This document shows, piece by piece, positions 25,333-32,548 of a DNA stretch of 43,912 nt. Each line of letters starts with the position of its first letter. Within the stretch, counting starts at the first letter, position 1. The DNA is from Nannocystis pusilla (lineage in GTDB: Bacteria > Myxococcota_A > Polyangia > Nannocystales > Nannocystaceae), in assembly GCF_020073745.1 (NCBI RefSeq), contig NZ_JAIRAU010000046.1, positions 1 to 43,912 on the forward strand, written 5' to 3'. The notes under the pieces were generated by a model. That model saw nothing but the letters and a program-made list of their open reading frames with translations. It was not told where the DNA came from and did not search any database. The translations under genes were made by a program, and so were the position numbers.

Positions 25333-25362
25333 AACCCCTGGAGAACTTCGGGCCGGGTGTAC
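25333..25362 (-). repeat. IS630 right terminal inverted repeat
   Basis: Read on the minus strand it begins GTACACCCGGCCCGAAGTTC. A TA dinucleotide follows at 25363-25364 and matches the TA at the left end. Confidence 0.93.
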
Positions 25363-25376
25363 TAGGCTGGCCCCGA

Positions 25377-25442
25377 GGGCATGCCTGGTAGGGCATGGTC
25401 GCCAGGGCATGTCTGGAAGGACATGCCCTTGAAACCATCCCG
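25377..25442. repeat. Five-unit palindrome array between convergent genes
   Basis: Units start at 25377 GGGCATGCCT, 25391 GGGCATGGTC, 25405 GGGCATGTCT, 25419 GGACATGCCC and 25433 AACCATCCCG (degenerate). Before the IS insertion it lay about 11 bp after the PAS-STAS stop. Confidence 0.9.
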
Positions 25443-25443
25443 C

Positions 25444-27357
25444 TCAGGAGCGGGCGCGCGTGCGGTGGAACAGCCCGCCGAGGCCGAGCAGCAGCGACAG
25501 ACCGCCGACCGCGAGACCTGCCCCGTAGGCCAGGCGCGTGCGGATCGCCGACGTGGTCGTCTCGGGGCGCCCGGCGCTGGCGGTCAGGCGCGCCTGCAGC
25601 TCGGCGTCGTCGGGCGCGAGCTCGGCCGCGGTGGCGAGCAACATCCGCCGGCCCTCCTCGGTCGCGGCCAGGTCGGCCTCGGCGAGCAGGGCCTGCACGC
25701 GCAGCGCGTCGGCGCGGGTCGGGTCGGCGTCGTCGAGCAGGGCGGCGCTCTTGCGCCACAGCCGGGCGCCGAGCGCCAGCTCGCCGGCGGCGATCGCCTC
25801 GGCGGCGGCCTGCTCGTAGGTCGGCACCAGCTCGGCGCGGGCGCTGAGCTCGGGGTCGTCGGCCAGCAGGCGATCGAGGGTAGCGATCGCGGCCGCGCGA
25901 TCGGGCTCGGCCAGCGCCGCCGCGATCTCGGCCCGCTCGCGCGCGCGGCGGCCCTCGTCGAGGCGGGCGAAGTACGCCCGCGCCAGCCGCTCCGGCTGGG
26001 CCTCGCACACCCCGGCGATCACGCTGTCCTTCGGGGCAGTCCGGCAGTCGGGCTCGGCGAGGTCGGGGTGGTGCGAGGCGATCCGGCTCATGATCGCGAT
26101 CCGGGCCAGGTCGCGGTAGGTCAGCTGCGCCGCCGACTCCCCGGTCCCGCCGCCGACGAAGCGCAGCAGCTTGCGCTCGGCTCGCGGCGCCGGTCCGGTG
26201 ACGTAGGCGAGGAACGCCGCGCGCGCGGCCTCGCGGACCCGCGGGAGCGCGGCGTCGACGTGGTCGAGCAGCGGCCCCGCCGCGTCGCCCGGGCGGACCA
26301 GGCCGTAGGCCGCGATCAGCTCGCCGAGCTGCGCCGGATCGTCGCCGACGGCCTGCAGCGCCTTGCGCGGGTGAGCGCGGTCCATGCGATCGATCTGGTA
26401 CGCGGCGTACTCGGCGGTGCGGTATGGGATCGAGTCCTTGATCACCTGCGCCTCGCCCTCGTCGGCGGGCAGGGCCGGCTTGAGCGAGCGCCGCAGCAGC
26501 CCGGGCAGCGCCGGATCGCCGAGGCGGCGGATCGCCCGCCCGACCTCGTCGCGGAACGTGCCCTCGTGCACGTACGCCGCCGCCAGGAGCGCCTCGACCA
26601 CCTCGTCGGTGCGGGCCGGCTCGCCGCCGATCGCCGCCGCGGCGCGCAGCAGCGCCGCCTGGATCACGCAGTCGCGGTAGATCGGCCGCAGCGCCTTCGA
26701 CACCTGGCGCGACGGCAGGGCCAGCAGGTCGGTGAACCAATCCTCCGACAGCTTGACCCCGTGGTGGCCGTGGGCCTTCTTCCACGCCAGCTCGAAGTGG
26801 CCGTAGCGGTTCGGCACGTCGCCGCCGATCACCGCCAGCATCGCCTTGTAGTCGGCCTTGCGCCACGTCCGCGGCGCCAGCAGCTCGGTCCGCAGCGCCG
26901 GCCACAGCGACGCCGGCGCGGCCGCGAGCGCGCGGGCCAGCGGTCCGAGGTCGCGGTGCGGCCCGTCGCGCAGCGCCGCGAGCAGCCCCGCGAGCTCGTC
27001 GGCGCTGGTCGGCGGCGCGATCGGCCGCGCCTCGCCACCTGGCGCATCGGTCCTGTCCGAAAGTTCCTGGTCTTCGGGACCTGTCTGTTCAGACACGCGC
27101 GGGAGCGGCTTCGGCCTGGCCTTCGGCTTGCGCTTGGGCGCGCCGGTGGCCTCGGCGTCGTCGGCGGGCAGCTCGGCGATCGCCGCGTCGAGCTCGCGGT
27201 CGCCGAGGGCCGCGGCCTGGGCCAGCCAGGTCTCGTAGCGGTCGGCCCACGTCTGGGCTTGCAGGGTGTCGGCCGACGAGCGGGTCAGGACCTCGACCTG
27301 CGGCTCACCGGCGCAGGCCGCGACCAGGGTCGAAAGGAGCAGAGCGCGCCGTGGCAT
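25444..27357 (-). CDS. Large helical-repeat lipoprotein, function unknown
   Basis: The 637-residue protein begins MPRRALLLSTLVAACAG, a lipoprotein signal with lipobox VAAC. A Lys/Pro-rich linker follows. The bulk, from about residue 115 to 600, is alpha-helical with an irregular HEAT or TPR appearance (LGPLARALAAAPASLWPALR, RDEVGRAIRRLGDPALPGLL, LAPDDAELQARL). A C-terminal hydrophobic segment (AYGAGLAVGGLSLLLGLGGLF) is followed by Arg residues, like a membrane anchor. A five-unit palindrome array makes part of the linker (VSEQTGPEDQELSDRTDAPG), and another pair lies at 26020. It ends beside a palindrome array facing the PAS-STAS gene. No function can be assigned. Confidence 0.75.
   Translation of the reverse strand: MPRRALLLSTLVAACAGEPQVEVLTRSSADTLQAQTWADRYETWLAQAAALGDRELDAAIAELPADDAEATGAPKRKPKARPKPLPRVSEQTGPEDQELSDRTDAPGGEARPIAPPTSADELAGLLAALRDGPHRDLGPLARALAAAPASLWPALRTELLAPRTWRKADYKAMLAVIGGDVPNRYGHFELAWKKAHGHHGVKLSEDWFTDLLALPSRQVSKALRPIYRDCVIQAALLRAAAAIGGEPARTDEVVEALLAAAYVHEGTFRDEVGRAIRRLGDPALPGLLRRSLKPALPADEGEAQVIKDSIPYRTAEYAAYQIDRMDRAHPRKALQAVGDDPAQLGELIAAYGLVRPGDAAGPLLDHVDAALPRVREAARAAFLAYVTGPAPRAERKLLRFVGGGTGESAAQLTYRDLARIAIMSRIASHHPDLAEPDCRTAPKDSVIAGVCEAQPERLARAYFARLDEGRRARERAEIAAALAEPDRAAAIATLDRLLADDPELSARAELVPTYEQAAAEAIAAGELALGARLWRKSAALLDDADPTRADALRVQALLAEADLAATEEGRRMLLATAAELAPDDAELQARLTASAGRPETTTSAIRTRLAYGAGLAVGGLSLLLGLGGLFHRTRARS
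26020..26043 (-). repeat. Degenerate palindrome pair
   Basis: CACGCTGTCC at 26020 and GGGCAGTCCG at 26034, inside the helical lipoprotein gene. Confidence 0.45.
27035..27100 (-). repeat. Five-unit palindrome array in a lipoprotein linker
   Basis: Units start at 27035 CCACCTGGCG, 27049 GGTCCTGTCC, 27063 GTTCCTGGTC, 27077 GGACCTGTCT and 27091 AGACACGCGC. Confidence 0.85.
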
Positions 27358-27433
27358 GCGGTCTGGGTACCAAGGGCAGGGGAGATCCCCAAATTAGTCA
27401 CGCCTCGCGGAGCGGGCCCGCAGGGGCGTGAAC

Positions 27434-27781
27434 TCAGTGCAGCCGGTCCTCGGGGACAGGTGCGCCGATCTCGGGGACGAAGCGGAGGAAGCGCAGACCC
27501 GCGCCGGTGAGGGCGCGCAGGCCGTCGCTGCCGGCGTACTGGAGATAGTAGTGGTTCTGGATGCGCGCGATCGCGCATATCGCCGCCTCGTCGCCCGGCA
27601 TCTGGAAGCGGATGATCACCTTCGTCCGCAGCGGCAGCGGCTCGGGCATCTCGATGAACATGCCAGTCTCGGAGATGTTGCGGGCGACGCACCACTGCTC
27701 CCCCACCTCCTCCGAGAAGACCAGCACGGGGAAAACCTTGTCGATCCGCGACGAGCCACGGCGTTCCTGGGCGACACGCAT
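27434..27781 (-). CDS. PilZ domain protein
   Basis: The 115-residue protein is essentially one PilZ domain, the common c-di-GMP receptor fold. It has ERRGSSRID near the N-terminus (the RxxxR motif) and ARNISETGMFIEMP (the D/N-x-S-x-x-G motif), followed by beta strands such as TKVIIRFQMPG. ATG 27781 was chosen because the domain starts there; the longer upstream frame is antisense to the era start. It probably responds to c-di-GMP, fitting the HD-GYP protein in this window. It is divergent from era, with 178 bp between them. Confidence 0.88.
   Translation of the reverse strand: MRVAQERRGSSRIDKVFPVLVFSEEVGEQWCVARNISETGMFIEMPEPLPLRTKVIIRFQMPGDEAAICAIARIQNHYYLQYAGSDGLRALTGAGLRFLRFVPEIGAPVPEDRLH
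27440..27463 (-). repeat. Degenerate palindrome pair at the PilZ C-terminus
   Basis: CAGCCGGTCC at 27440 and GGACAGGTGC at 27454. Confidence 0.5.
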
Positions 27782-27959
27782 GGTGAAAGGATCGCCAGGT
27801 CGGTCGATGAGAGCAAATATCCTACATGTATGCCGAGGTGCTCTGATAATTACGGTGTGGTAGTGTGTTTTGATCGCGCGTGCGGCAGGTCTGGCCGCCG
27901 GCCGCGCCGCGCGCTTGCGTCGGCCTCCGCCATCCCCCATAAAGCCCGGACTTTTGGCC
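27782..27959. promoter_or_regulatory. Divergent intergenic region between PilZ and era
   Basis: This 178-bp stretch is the most AT-rich short region in the neighbourhood (27811-27870). It contains GATAAT at 27845-27850 and TGTGTTTTGATC, so it probably holds promoters for both genes. I cannot define a convincing -35/-10 pair. Confidence 0.35.
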
Positions 27960-28937
27960 ATGGAAACCGATCGCACGCCGGAGCCCGCCGACGAGGTGTC
28001 CTTTCGGGCAGGTACCGTCGCGCTGTGCGGGCGGCCGAACGTCGGCAAGTCGACGCTGCTCAACGCCCTGGTCGGCAGCGACCTCGCGGTCGCCACCCGC
28101 TTCCCGCAGACCACCCGCGAGCGCCTGCTCGGCGTGTGGTCGGAAGCCGGGTTTCAGGCCGTCCTGGTCGACACGCCGGGCATCCACCGCGCCAAGTCGG
28201 CGCTCAACAAGTTCATGGTCGACGAGGCGCTGCGCGGCGCCCAGGCCGTCGACCTCGTCCTCATGCTCGCCGAGGCGCCGATGCTGGCCGACATCGCCGC
28301 GGCCGAGGCGTGGGAGCCGGGTCCGGCGGCCACCGCCGCGCTCGAGTCGATCGCCGCCGCCGGCCGGCCGATCGCGCTCGTGCTGACCAAATGCGACCGC
28401 GTCGAGGACAAGGGGCTGCTGCTGCCGATCCTCCACAAGTGGTCGACGCTGCACCCCTTCACCGCGCTCATCCCGATCAGCGCCACCACCGGCGAGGGTC
28501 TGCCGGTGCTGCGCGATCACGTCGTCGCCGCGCTGCCGGTCGCCGCGCCGCTGTTCCCCGAGGACCAGCTGAGCGACCGCGCCGTCCGCTGGCACGCCGG
28601 CGAGCGCGTGCGCGCGGCCCTGTTCGACCACCTGCGCGACGAGCTGCCGTACTGCTGCGCCGTCACCGTCGAGTCGTTCAAGGAGCAGCGCAAGCCGGCG
28701 CGGGACATCGTCCACGCCAGCGTGCACGTCGAGCGCGAGAGCCAGAAGCCGATGGTCATCGGCCGCGGCGCCGCCACCATCAAGGCCATCTCGATGTCGG
28801 CCCGGCGGGCGATCGCCGAGCTGACCGGGAGGCCATGTGAACTCTACCTCGAGGTCAAGGTGACCCCGAACTGGACCCGCGACCCGGCGCTGATGCAGCG
28901 CCTCGGCCTGCACGCCCCCGTGGGAGGCCTGTCATGA
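27960..28937 (+). CDS. era: GTPase Era
   Basis: The 325-residue protein carries the Era signature: G1 GRPNVGKS at residues 24-31, G2 region FPQTTRERLLGVW, G3 DTPGIHR, G4 TKCD and a C-terminal KH domain (IVHASVHVERESQKPMVIGRG). Era binds 16S rRNA near its 3' end during small-subunit maturation. The N-terminus (EPADEVSFRAG) includes two 14-bp palindrome units just before the first beta strand, where Era proteins vary. ATG 27960 was chosen over the upstream ATG because it gives normal Era length. It overlaps der by four bases (ATGA). Confidence 0.96.
   Translation: METDRTPEPADEVSFRAGTVALCGRPNVGKSTLLNALVGSDLAVATRFPQTTRERLLGVWSEAGFQAVLVDTPGIHRAKSALNKFMVDEALRGAQAVDLVLMLAEAPMLADIAAAEAWEPGPAATAALESIAAAGRPIALVLTKCDRVEDKGLLLPILHKWSTLHPFTALIPISATTGEGLPVLRDHVVAALPVAAPLFPEDQLSDRAVRWHAGERVRAALFDHLRDELPYCCAVTVESFKEQRKPARDIVHASVHVERESQKPMVIGRGAATIKAISMSARRAIAELTGRPCELYLEVKVTPNWTRDPALMQRLGLHAPVGGLS
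27992..28015 (+). repeat. Palindrome pair at the Era N-terminus
   Basis: CGAGGTGTCC at 27992 and GGGCAGGTAC at 28006 encode DEVSFRAGT. Confidence 0.65.
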
Positions 28938-30403
28938 GCGAACACGACGATGATCTGGCCGAAGGGCCAGCCGCCGATCCGGCCGACGCCCCGGCCCCCA
29001 GCGCCGACGCCGACCGTCGCACCAGCGTGGTCGCGATCGTCGGCCGGCCGAACGTCGGCAAGTCGACCCTCTTCAACCGCCTCGTCGGCGCGCGCAAGGC
29101 GATCGTCGAGGACCGCCCCGGCGTCACGCGCGACCGCCTGTACGGCGTCGTCAACCACGACGGCAAGAGCTACATCGTCGTCGACACCGGCGGCCTCGAC
29201 TTCGAGGACGAGTCGCTCGGCGGCCAGATCCGGGTCCAGGCCGAGATCGCGATCGAGGAGAGCGATCTGATCCTCTTCGTCGTCGACGCCTTCGACGGCA
29301 TCGTCGCCGACGACCGCGAGATCGCCGACATCCTGCGCCGCTCGGGCCGGCCGGTGCTGGTGGTCGTCAACAAGTGCGACAACCCCGAGCGCGAGATCGC
29401 GGCCCAGTCCGCGCACGAGCTCGGGTTCCCGATCATCGCCGTGTCCGCGGCCCACGGGCGCAACGCCGCCGAACTGCACGACGCCGTGCTGGCGGAGGTG
29501 CAGCAGCCCGCGCTCGAGGGGGCGATCGCCGGCGCGCCGGTCGGCACCCGCGTCGCCTTCATGGGCCGGCCGAACGCCGGCAAGTCGAGCCTCATCAACG
29601 CGCTCCTCCGCGAGCCGCGGGTGATCGTCAACGCCGAGGCCGGCACCACGCGCGACCCGATCGACCTGCCGTTCGAGTTCAACAAGCAGCCGATCGTCCT
29701 CATCGACACCGCGGGCCTGCGGCGGCGCAAGCAGATCGAGCGGGCCATGGAGAAGCTGGCCGCGATCAAGGCGATCCGGACGATGGAGCGCACCCAGGTG
29801 GTCGCCCTGATCATCGACGCCAGCATCGGCGTCACCGACCAGGATCAGCGCCTGGCCCGCATGGCCCACGAGCGCGGCAAGGGCGTCGTCGTCTGCCTCA
29901 ACAAGTGGGATCTCGTCGCGCGCGACAAGAAGCTCGCCCACGCGGTGCAGGAGCAGGCCCAGGAGGAGCTGCAGTTCCTCGAGCGGCCCTACATCATCAA
30001 GACCTCGATCACGGGGGCCGGGCGCGACGCCGGGCAGGGCCACGCGCGCGGCCTCGGCGAGCTGATGGAGGCGTGTCTGCACACCGCCCGCGCGCTCGGC
30101 AAGCACATCCCCACGGCCGATCTCAACGCCGAGCTGGCCGCCGCCGTCGCCGAGCACTCGCCGCCGATGTTCGGCCCGAAACCCGTAAAACTGCTGTTCG
30201 CCACCCAGGCCGAGAGCGATCCCCCGCTGATCGTCATTTCGGCCAACCACGGACGCTGCCTTCCTGCGTCGTACGAGCGCTACCTGCTGCGCCGCTTCCG
30301 GACCCGCTGGAACCTGCGCGGGATCCCGGTGCGCCTGGTGGTCCGCGCCCGCGGGCGCACCAACAGCGAGCGGGGCAGGGGCGCGAGCAAGAGCGCCGAC
30401 TGA
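28934..30403 (+). CDS. der: Ribosome-assembly GTPase Der (EngA)
   Basis: The 489-residue protein has the two tandem GTPase domains unique to Der: first GRPNVGKS at about residue 37 with DTGG and NKCD, second GRPNAGKS at about 211 with DTAGLRRR and NKWD. A C-terminal KH-like domain reads PPLIVISANHGRCLPASYER. Der acts in 50S subunit assembly. The acidic N-terminus (LAEGPAADPADAPAP) contains a degenerate palindrome pair (28951-28974). It is translationally coupled to era, so two ribosome-biogenesis GTPases are expressed together. Confidence 0.96.
   Translation: MSEHDDDLAEGPAADPADAPAPSADADRRTSVVAIVGRPNVGKSTLFNRLVGARKAIVEDRPGVTRDRLYGVVNHDGKSYIVVDTGGLDFEDESLGGQIRVQAEIAIEESDLILFVVDAFDGIVADDREIADILRRSGRPVLVVVNKCDNPEREIAAQSAHELGFPIIAVSAAHGRNAAELHDAVLAEVQQPALEGAIAGAPVGTRVAFMGRPNAGKSSLINALLREPRVIVNAEAGTTRDPIDLPFEFNKQPIVLIDTAGLRRRKQIERAMEKLAAIKAIRTMERTQVVALIIDASIGVTDQDQRLARMAHERGKGVVVCLNKWDLVARDKKLAHAVQEQAQEELQFLERPYIIKTSITGAGRDAGQGHARGLGELMEACLHTARALGKHIPTADLNAELAAAVAEHSPPMFGPKPVKLLFATQAESDPPLIVISANHGRCLPASYERYLLRRFRTRWNLRGIPVRLVVRARGRTNSERGRGASKSAD
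28951..28974 (+). repeat. Degenerate palindrome pair at the Der N-terminus
   Basis: TGATCTGGCC at 28951 and GGCCAGCCGC at 28965. Confidence 0.5.
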
Positions 30404-30638
30404 GGTCCTGCGGCCGCGCTGCGACGAGGCCGGCGCGATCGGTGACGTCCCCGCCGCATGTGAGGCAAATCCGGGCGCTCGCGCGCTCGCGCGGCCCCAT
30501 GGGTCTCCGCCAGGGGCCTGGCGGCGGCCGACGCGGGTTCGGGGCACATGGAGTGTCCGCGGACTTTACAAGCCGGGCCCACCTTTGCCATGGTAAGGGA
30601 CACCGTCCACCTGCCTCCGGCCTCCCTGGAGAACCCTC

Positions 30639-32309
30639 ATGTCGCGCGTTACTTCCCTGAGTCGTCTCTCGCTCACCGCCGGCGCTGCCCTGGCGCTCAC
30701 CGCCTGTCTCGAGCACCCGATCAAGAAGGTGCTCTACGACAAGAGCTCCGAGGCGCAAGAGAACGTCGCCATCGCGATCAACAAGGACGTCGACATTCTC
30801 TTCGTCATCGACAACTCCGGGTCGATGGCCGACGAGCAGGCCCTGTTGGCCAAGAACTTCGCCGCGTTCATCAACGTGCTCGAGGCGGACGACGTGAACG
30901 CCAACTACCGCATCGGTATCACGACGACCGACAGCGGCAACCCGCGCTGTCCGGCGGCGCAGACCACCCCCGAGGGCGGCAAGCTGGTGCTGTCGAGCTG
31001 CGTCGGGCGTGCGGCGCTCGGCGACTTCTCCTTCGACATGGAGGACTACAGCTACGCCTGCACCGACGTGTGCGACCTCGACGACGATCAACTGCAGATC
31101 AAGCCGACCGAGCACCAGTACTCGAACGGCGAGAAGGCGCCGCGCAACTGGATCGAGCGCATCGAGGAGGAGACCAACCTCCCCGACGGCGTCTCGACTA
31201 TCCAGGCGTTCCAGTGCTTCGGCCCGCAGGGCGTGTCGGGCTGCGGCTTCGAGCAGCACCTCGAGTCGATGTACAAGGCGCTCGCGCTGGCCAGCCAGGA
31301 GTCGTCGACGACCAACTACGGCTTCATCCGCGACACGGCGATCCTCTCGATCGTGTTCATCACGGACGAGCTCGACTGCTCGCACAACGACAAGTTCAAG
31401 GAGATCTTCACCACCAACAAGACGTTCTGGGAGGACCCGGATCGTCCCGACGCCACCTCGGCCGTGTGCTTCAACGCCGGCGTGAAGTGCGAGGGTGCGG
31501 GTCCGACCTACACGCGCTGCGAGTCGGCCAACTACGGGATCGACGGCAGCTCCGGCGTCGACGACGCCGACGCCGTGCTGCAGCCGGTGTCGAAGTACAT
31601 CAATTTCGTTCAGGGCCTCGAGAACGAGAAGAAGATGTACGACACCACCCAGGAGGTCCTGGTGGCGCTCATCGCCGGCGTGCCGCCCGGCTACGAGAGC
31701 GGGGACAAGGAGATCATCTACGAGGACGAGACCGATCCGGAGGAGCGGGATCTGTTCGGCATCGGCAAGGGCTGCACCCTGCCGAACCCGGACGACCCGA
31801 TGAACCCGCAGACCGCGATGCCGCCGGTGCGCGAGCGCGAGTTCGCCGAGGCGTTCCAGGTCGGCGACGATCGCAACCTGTTCTCGATCTGCCAGGACGA
31901 CTACTCGATCGCGCTCCAGGCGATCGCCAACAAGATCCGCGACCAGATCAAGCCGGCGTGCATGACCAAGTGCGTCAAGGACGTCGACCCGTCCGACCCG
32001 CTGCTGCAGCCGAACTGCCAGATCTTCGAGGACAACCTGGCCGCCATGACCCGCAACGAGATCCTCCCGTGCGAGGAGGTCGGCGGTGAGTGGGTCGCTC
32101 CGGCTGGCGAGACGGCGTGCTTCGCCATGCTCATCGATCCGGGTGGCGACACCGATAGCCCGATCGACGACATGTCGCCCGAGTGCGTCATGGAGGGCTA
32201 CAACCTCGAGTTCCTGCTCAAGCGCAGCGGCGCGGCCCCGGCCGGCACCACGATCTCGGCGGCCTGCGAGCTGTCGCCGAACCCGAGCAACGACTGCCCG
32301 ATGCTCTGA
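30639..32309 (+). CDS. VWA-domain lipoprotein A (tandem paralogue 1)
   Basis: The 556-residue protein has a lipoprotein signal (LTAGAALALTACLEHP, lipobox LTAC). A von Willebrand A domain follows at once: DVDILFVIDNSGSMADEQ holds the MIDAS Asp58-x-Ser-x-Ser motif. Many paired cysteines (CFGPQGVSGCGF, CFNAGVKCEGAGPTYTRC, CMTKCVKD) imply disulfides outside the cytoplasm. VWA domains bind metal and partner proteins, so a surface binding role is likely. GGAGAA lies seven bases before ATG 30639. The next gene on the strand is a paralogue of identical length, separated by 239 bp that includes a possible terminator. The specific function is unknown. Confidence 0.85.
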   Translation: MSRVTSLSRLSLTAGAALALTACLEHPIKKVLYDKSSEAQENVAIAINKDVDILFVIDNSGSMADEQALLAKNFAAFINVLEADDVNANYRIGITTTDSGNPRCPAAQTTPEGGKLVLSSCVGRAALGDFSFDMEDYSYACTDVCDLDDDQLQIKPTEHQYSNGEKAPRNWIERIEEETNLPDGVSTIQAFQCFGPQGVSGCGFEQHLESMYKALALASQESSTTNYGFIRDTAILSIVFITDELDCSHNDKFKEIFTTNKTFWEDPDRPDATSAVCFNAGVKCEGAGPTYTRCESANYGIDGSSGVDDADAVLQPVSKYINFVQGLENEKKMYDTTQEVLVALIAGVPPGYESGDKEIIYEDETDPEERDLFGIGKGCTLPNPDDPMNPQTAMPPVREREFAEAFQVGDDRNLFSICQDDYSIALQAIANKIRDQIKPACMTKCVKDVDPSDPLLQPNCQIFEDNLAAMTRNEILPCEEVGGEWVAPAGETACFAMLIDPGGDTDSPIDDMSPECVMEGYNLEFLLKRSGAAPAGTTISAACELSPNPSNDCPML

Positions 32310-32332
32310 GCCTCCTGCTCTCCCATCCGCCC

Positions 32333-32366
32333 GAGCGCGCTCCCGCCGTGAGGCGAGGGCGCGCTC
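32333..32366 (+). terminator. GC-rich hairpin after the first VWA gene
   Basis: GAGCGCGCTCCCGCC pairs with GGCGAGGGCGCGCTC around a GTGA loop, 13 of 15 positions matching. It begins 23 bases after the stop and is followed by GCGCTTTCG, so there is only a short T run. Confidence 0.45.
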
Positions 32367-32548
32367 GCGCTTTCGGGGCCGGACGTCCGGAACTCGGCAG
32401 AGACCCCGGCGGTGAAGGATCGCCAACTTGGTTGTCGCCCCGTGCCCCGGTCGCAACCGCGTTGTCTCGGGCCCGCTCCTCAAGCCCGTGAAAACTCAAC
32501 GTTCTCACGGTGGCCCGCGCGACGCATGGGACAGCAGCGGAGGTCCTG

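Larger units (their letters stand above)
23785..25362 (+). mobile_element. Complete IS630-family insertion sequence
   Basis: The element is 1578 bp, bounded by 30-bp terminal inverted repeats that match at 27 of 30 positions by my alignment. TA flanks it on both sides (23783-23784 and 25363-25364), the target duplication expected for IS630/Tc1-type elements. It carries a full-length transposase and a second, translationally coupled ORF. Its base composition is somewhat less GC-rich than its neighbours. The intact repeats and open frames suggest a recent insertion. Confidence 0.93.

Noticed and set aside
23785..25362. IS as the source of the 14-bp palindromes
   Set aside because: The IS ends (GTACAGCCGACCC) share no sequence with the palindrome unit, and the element contains no phased units.
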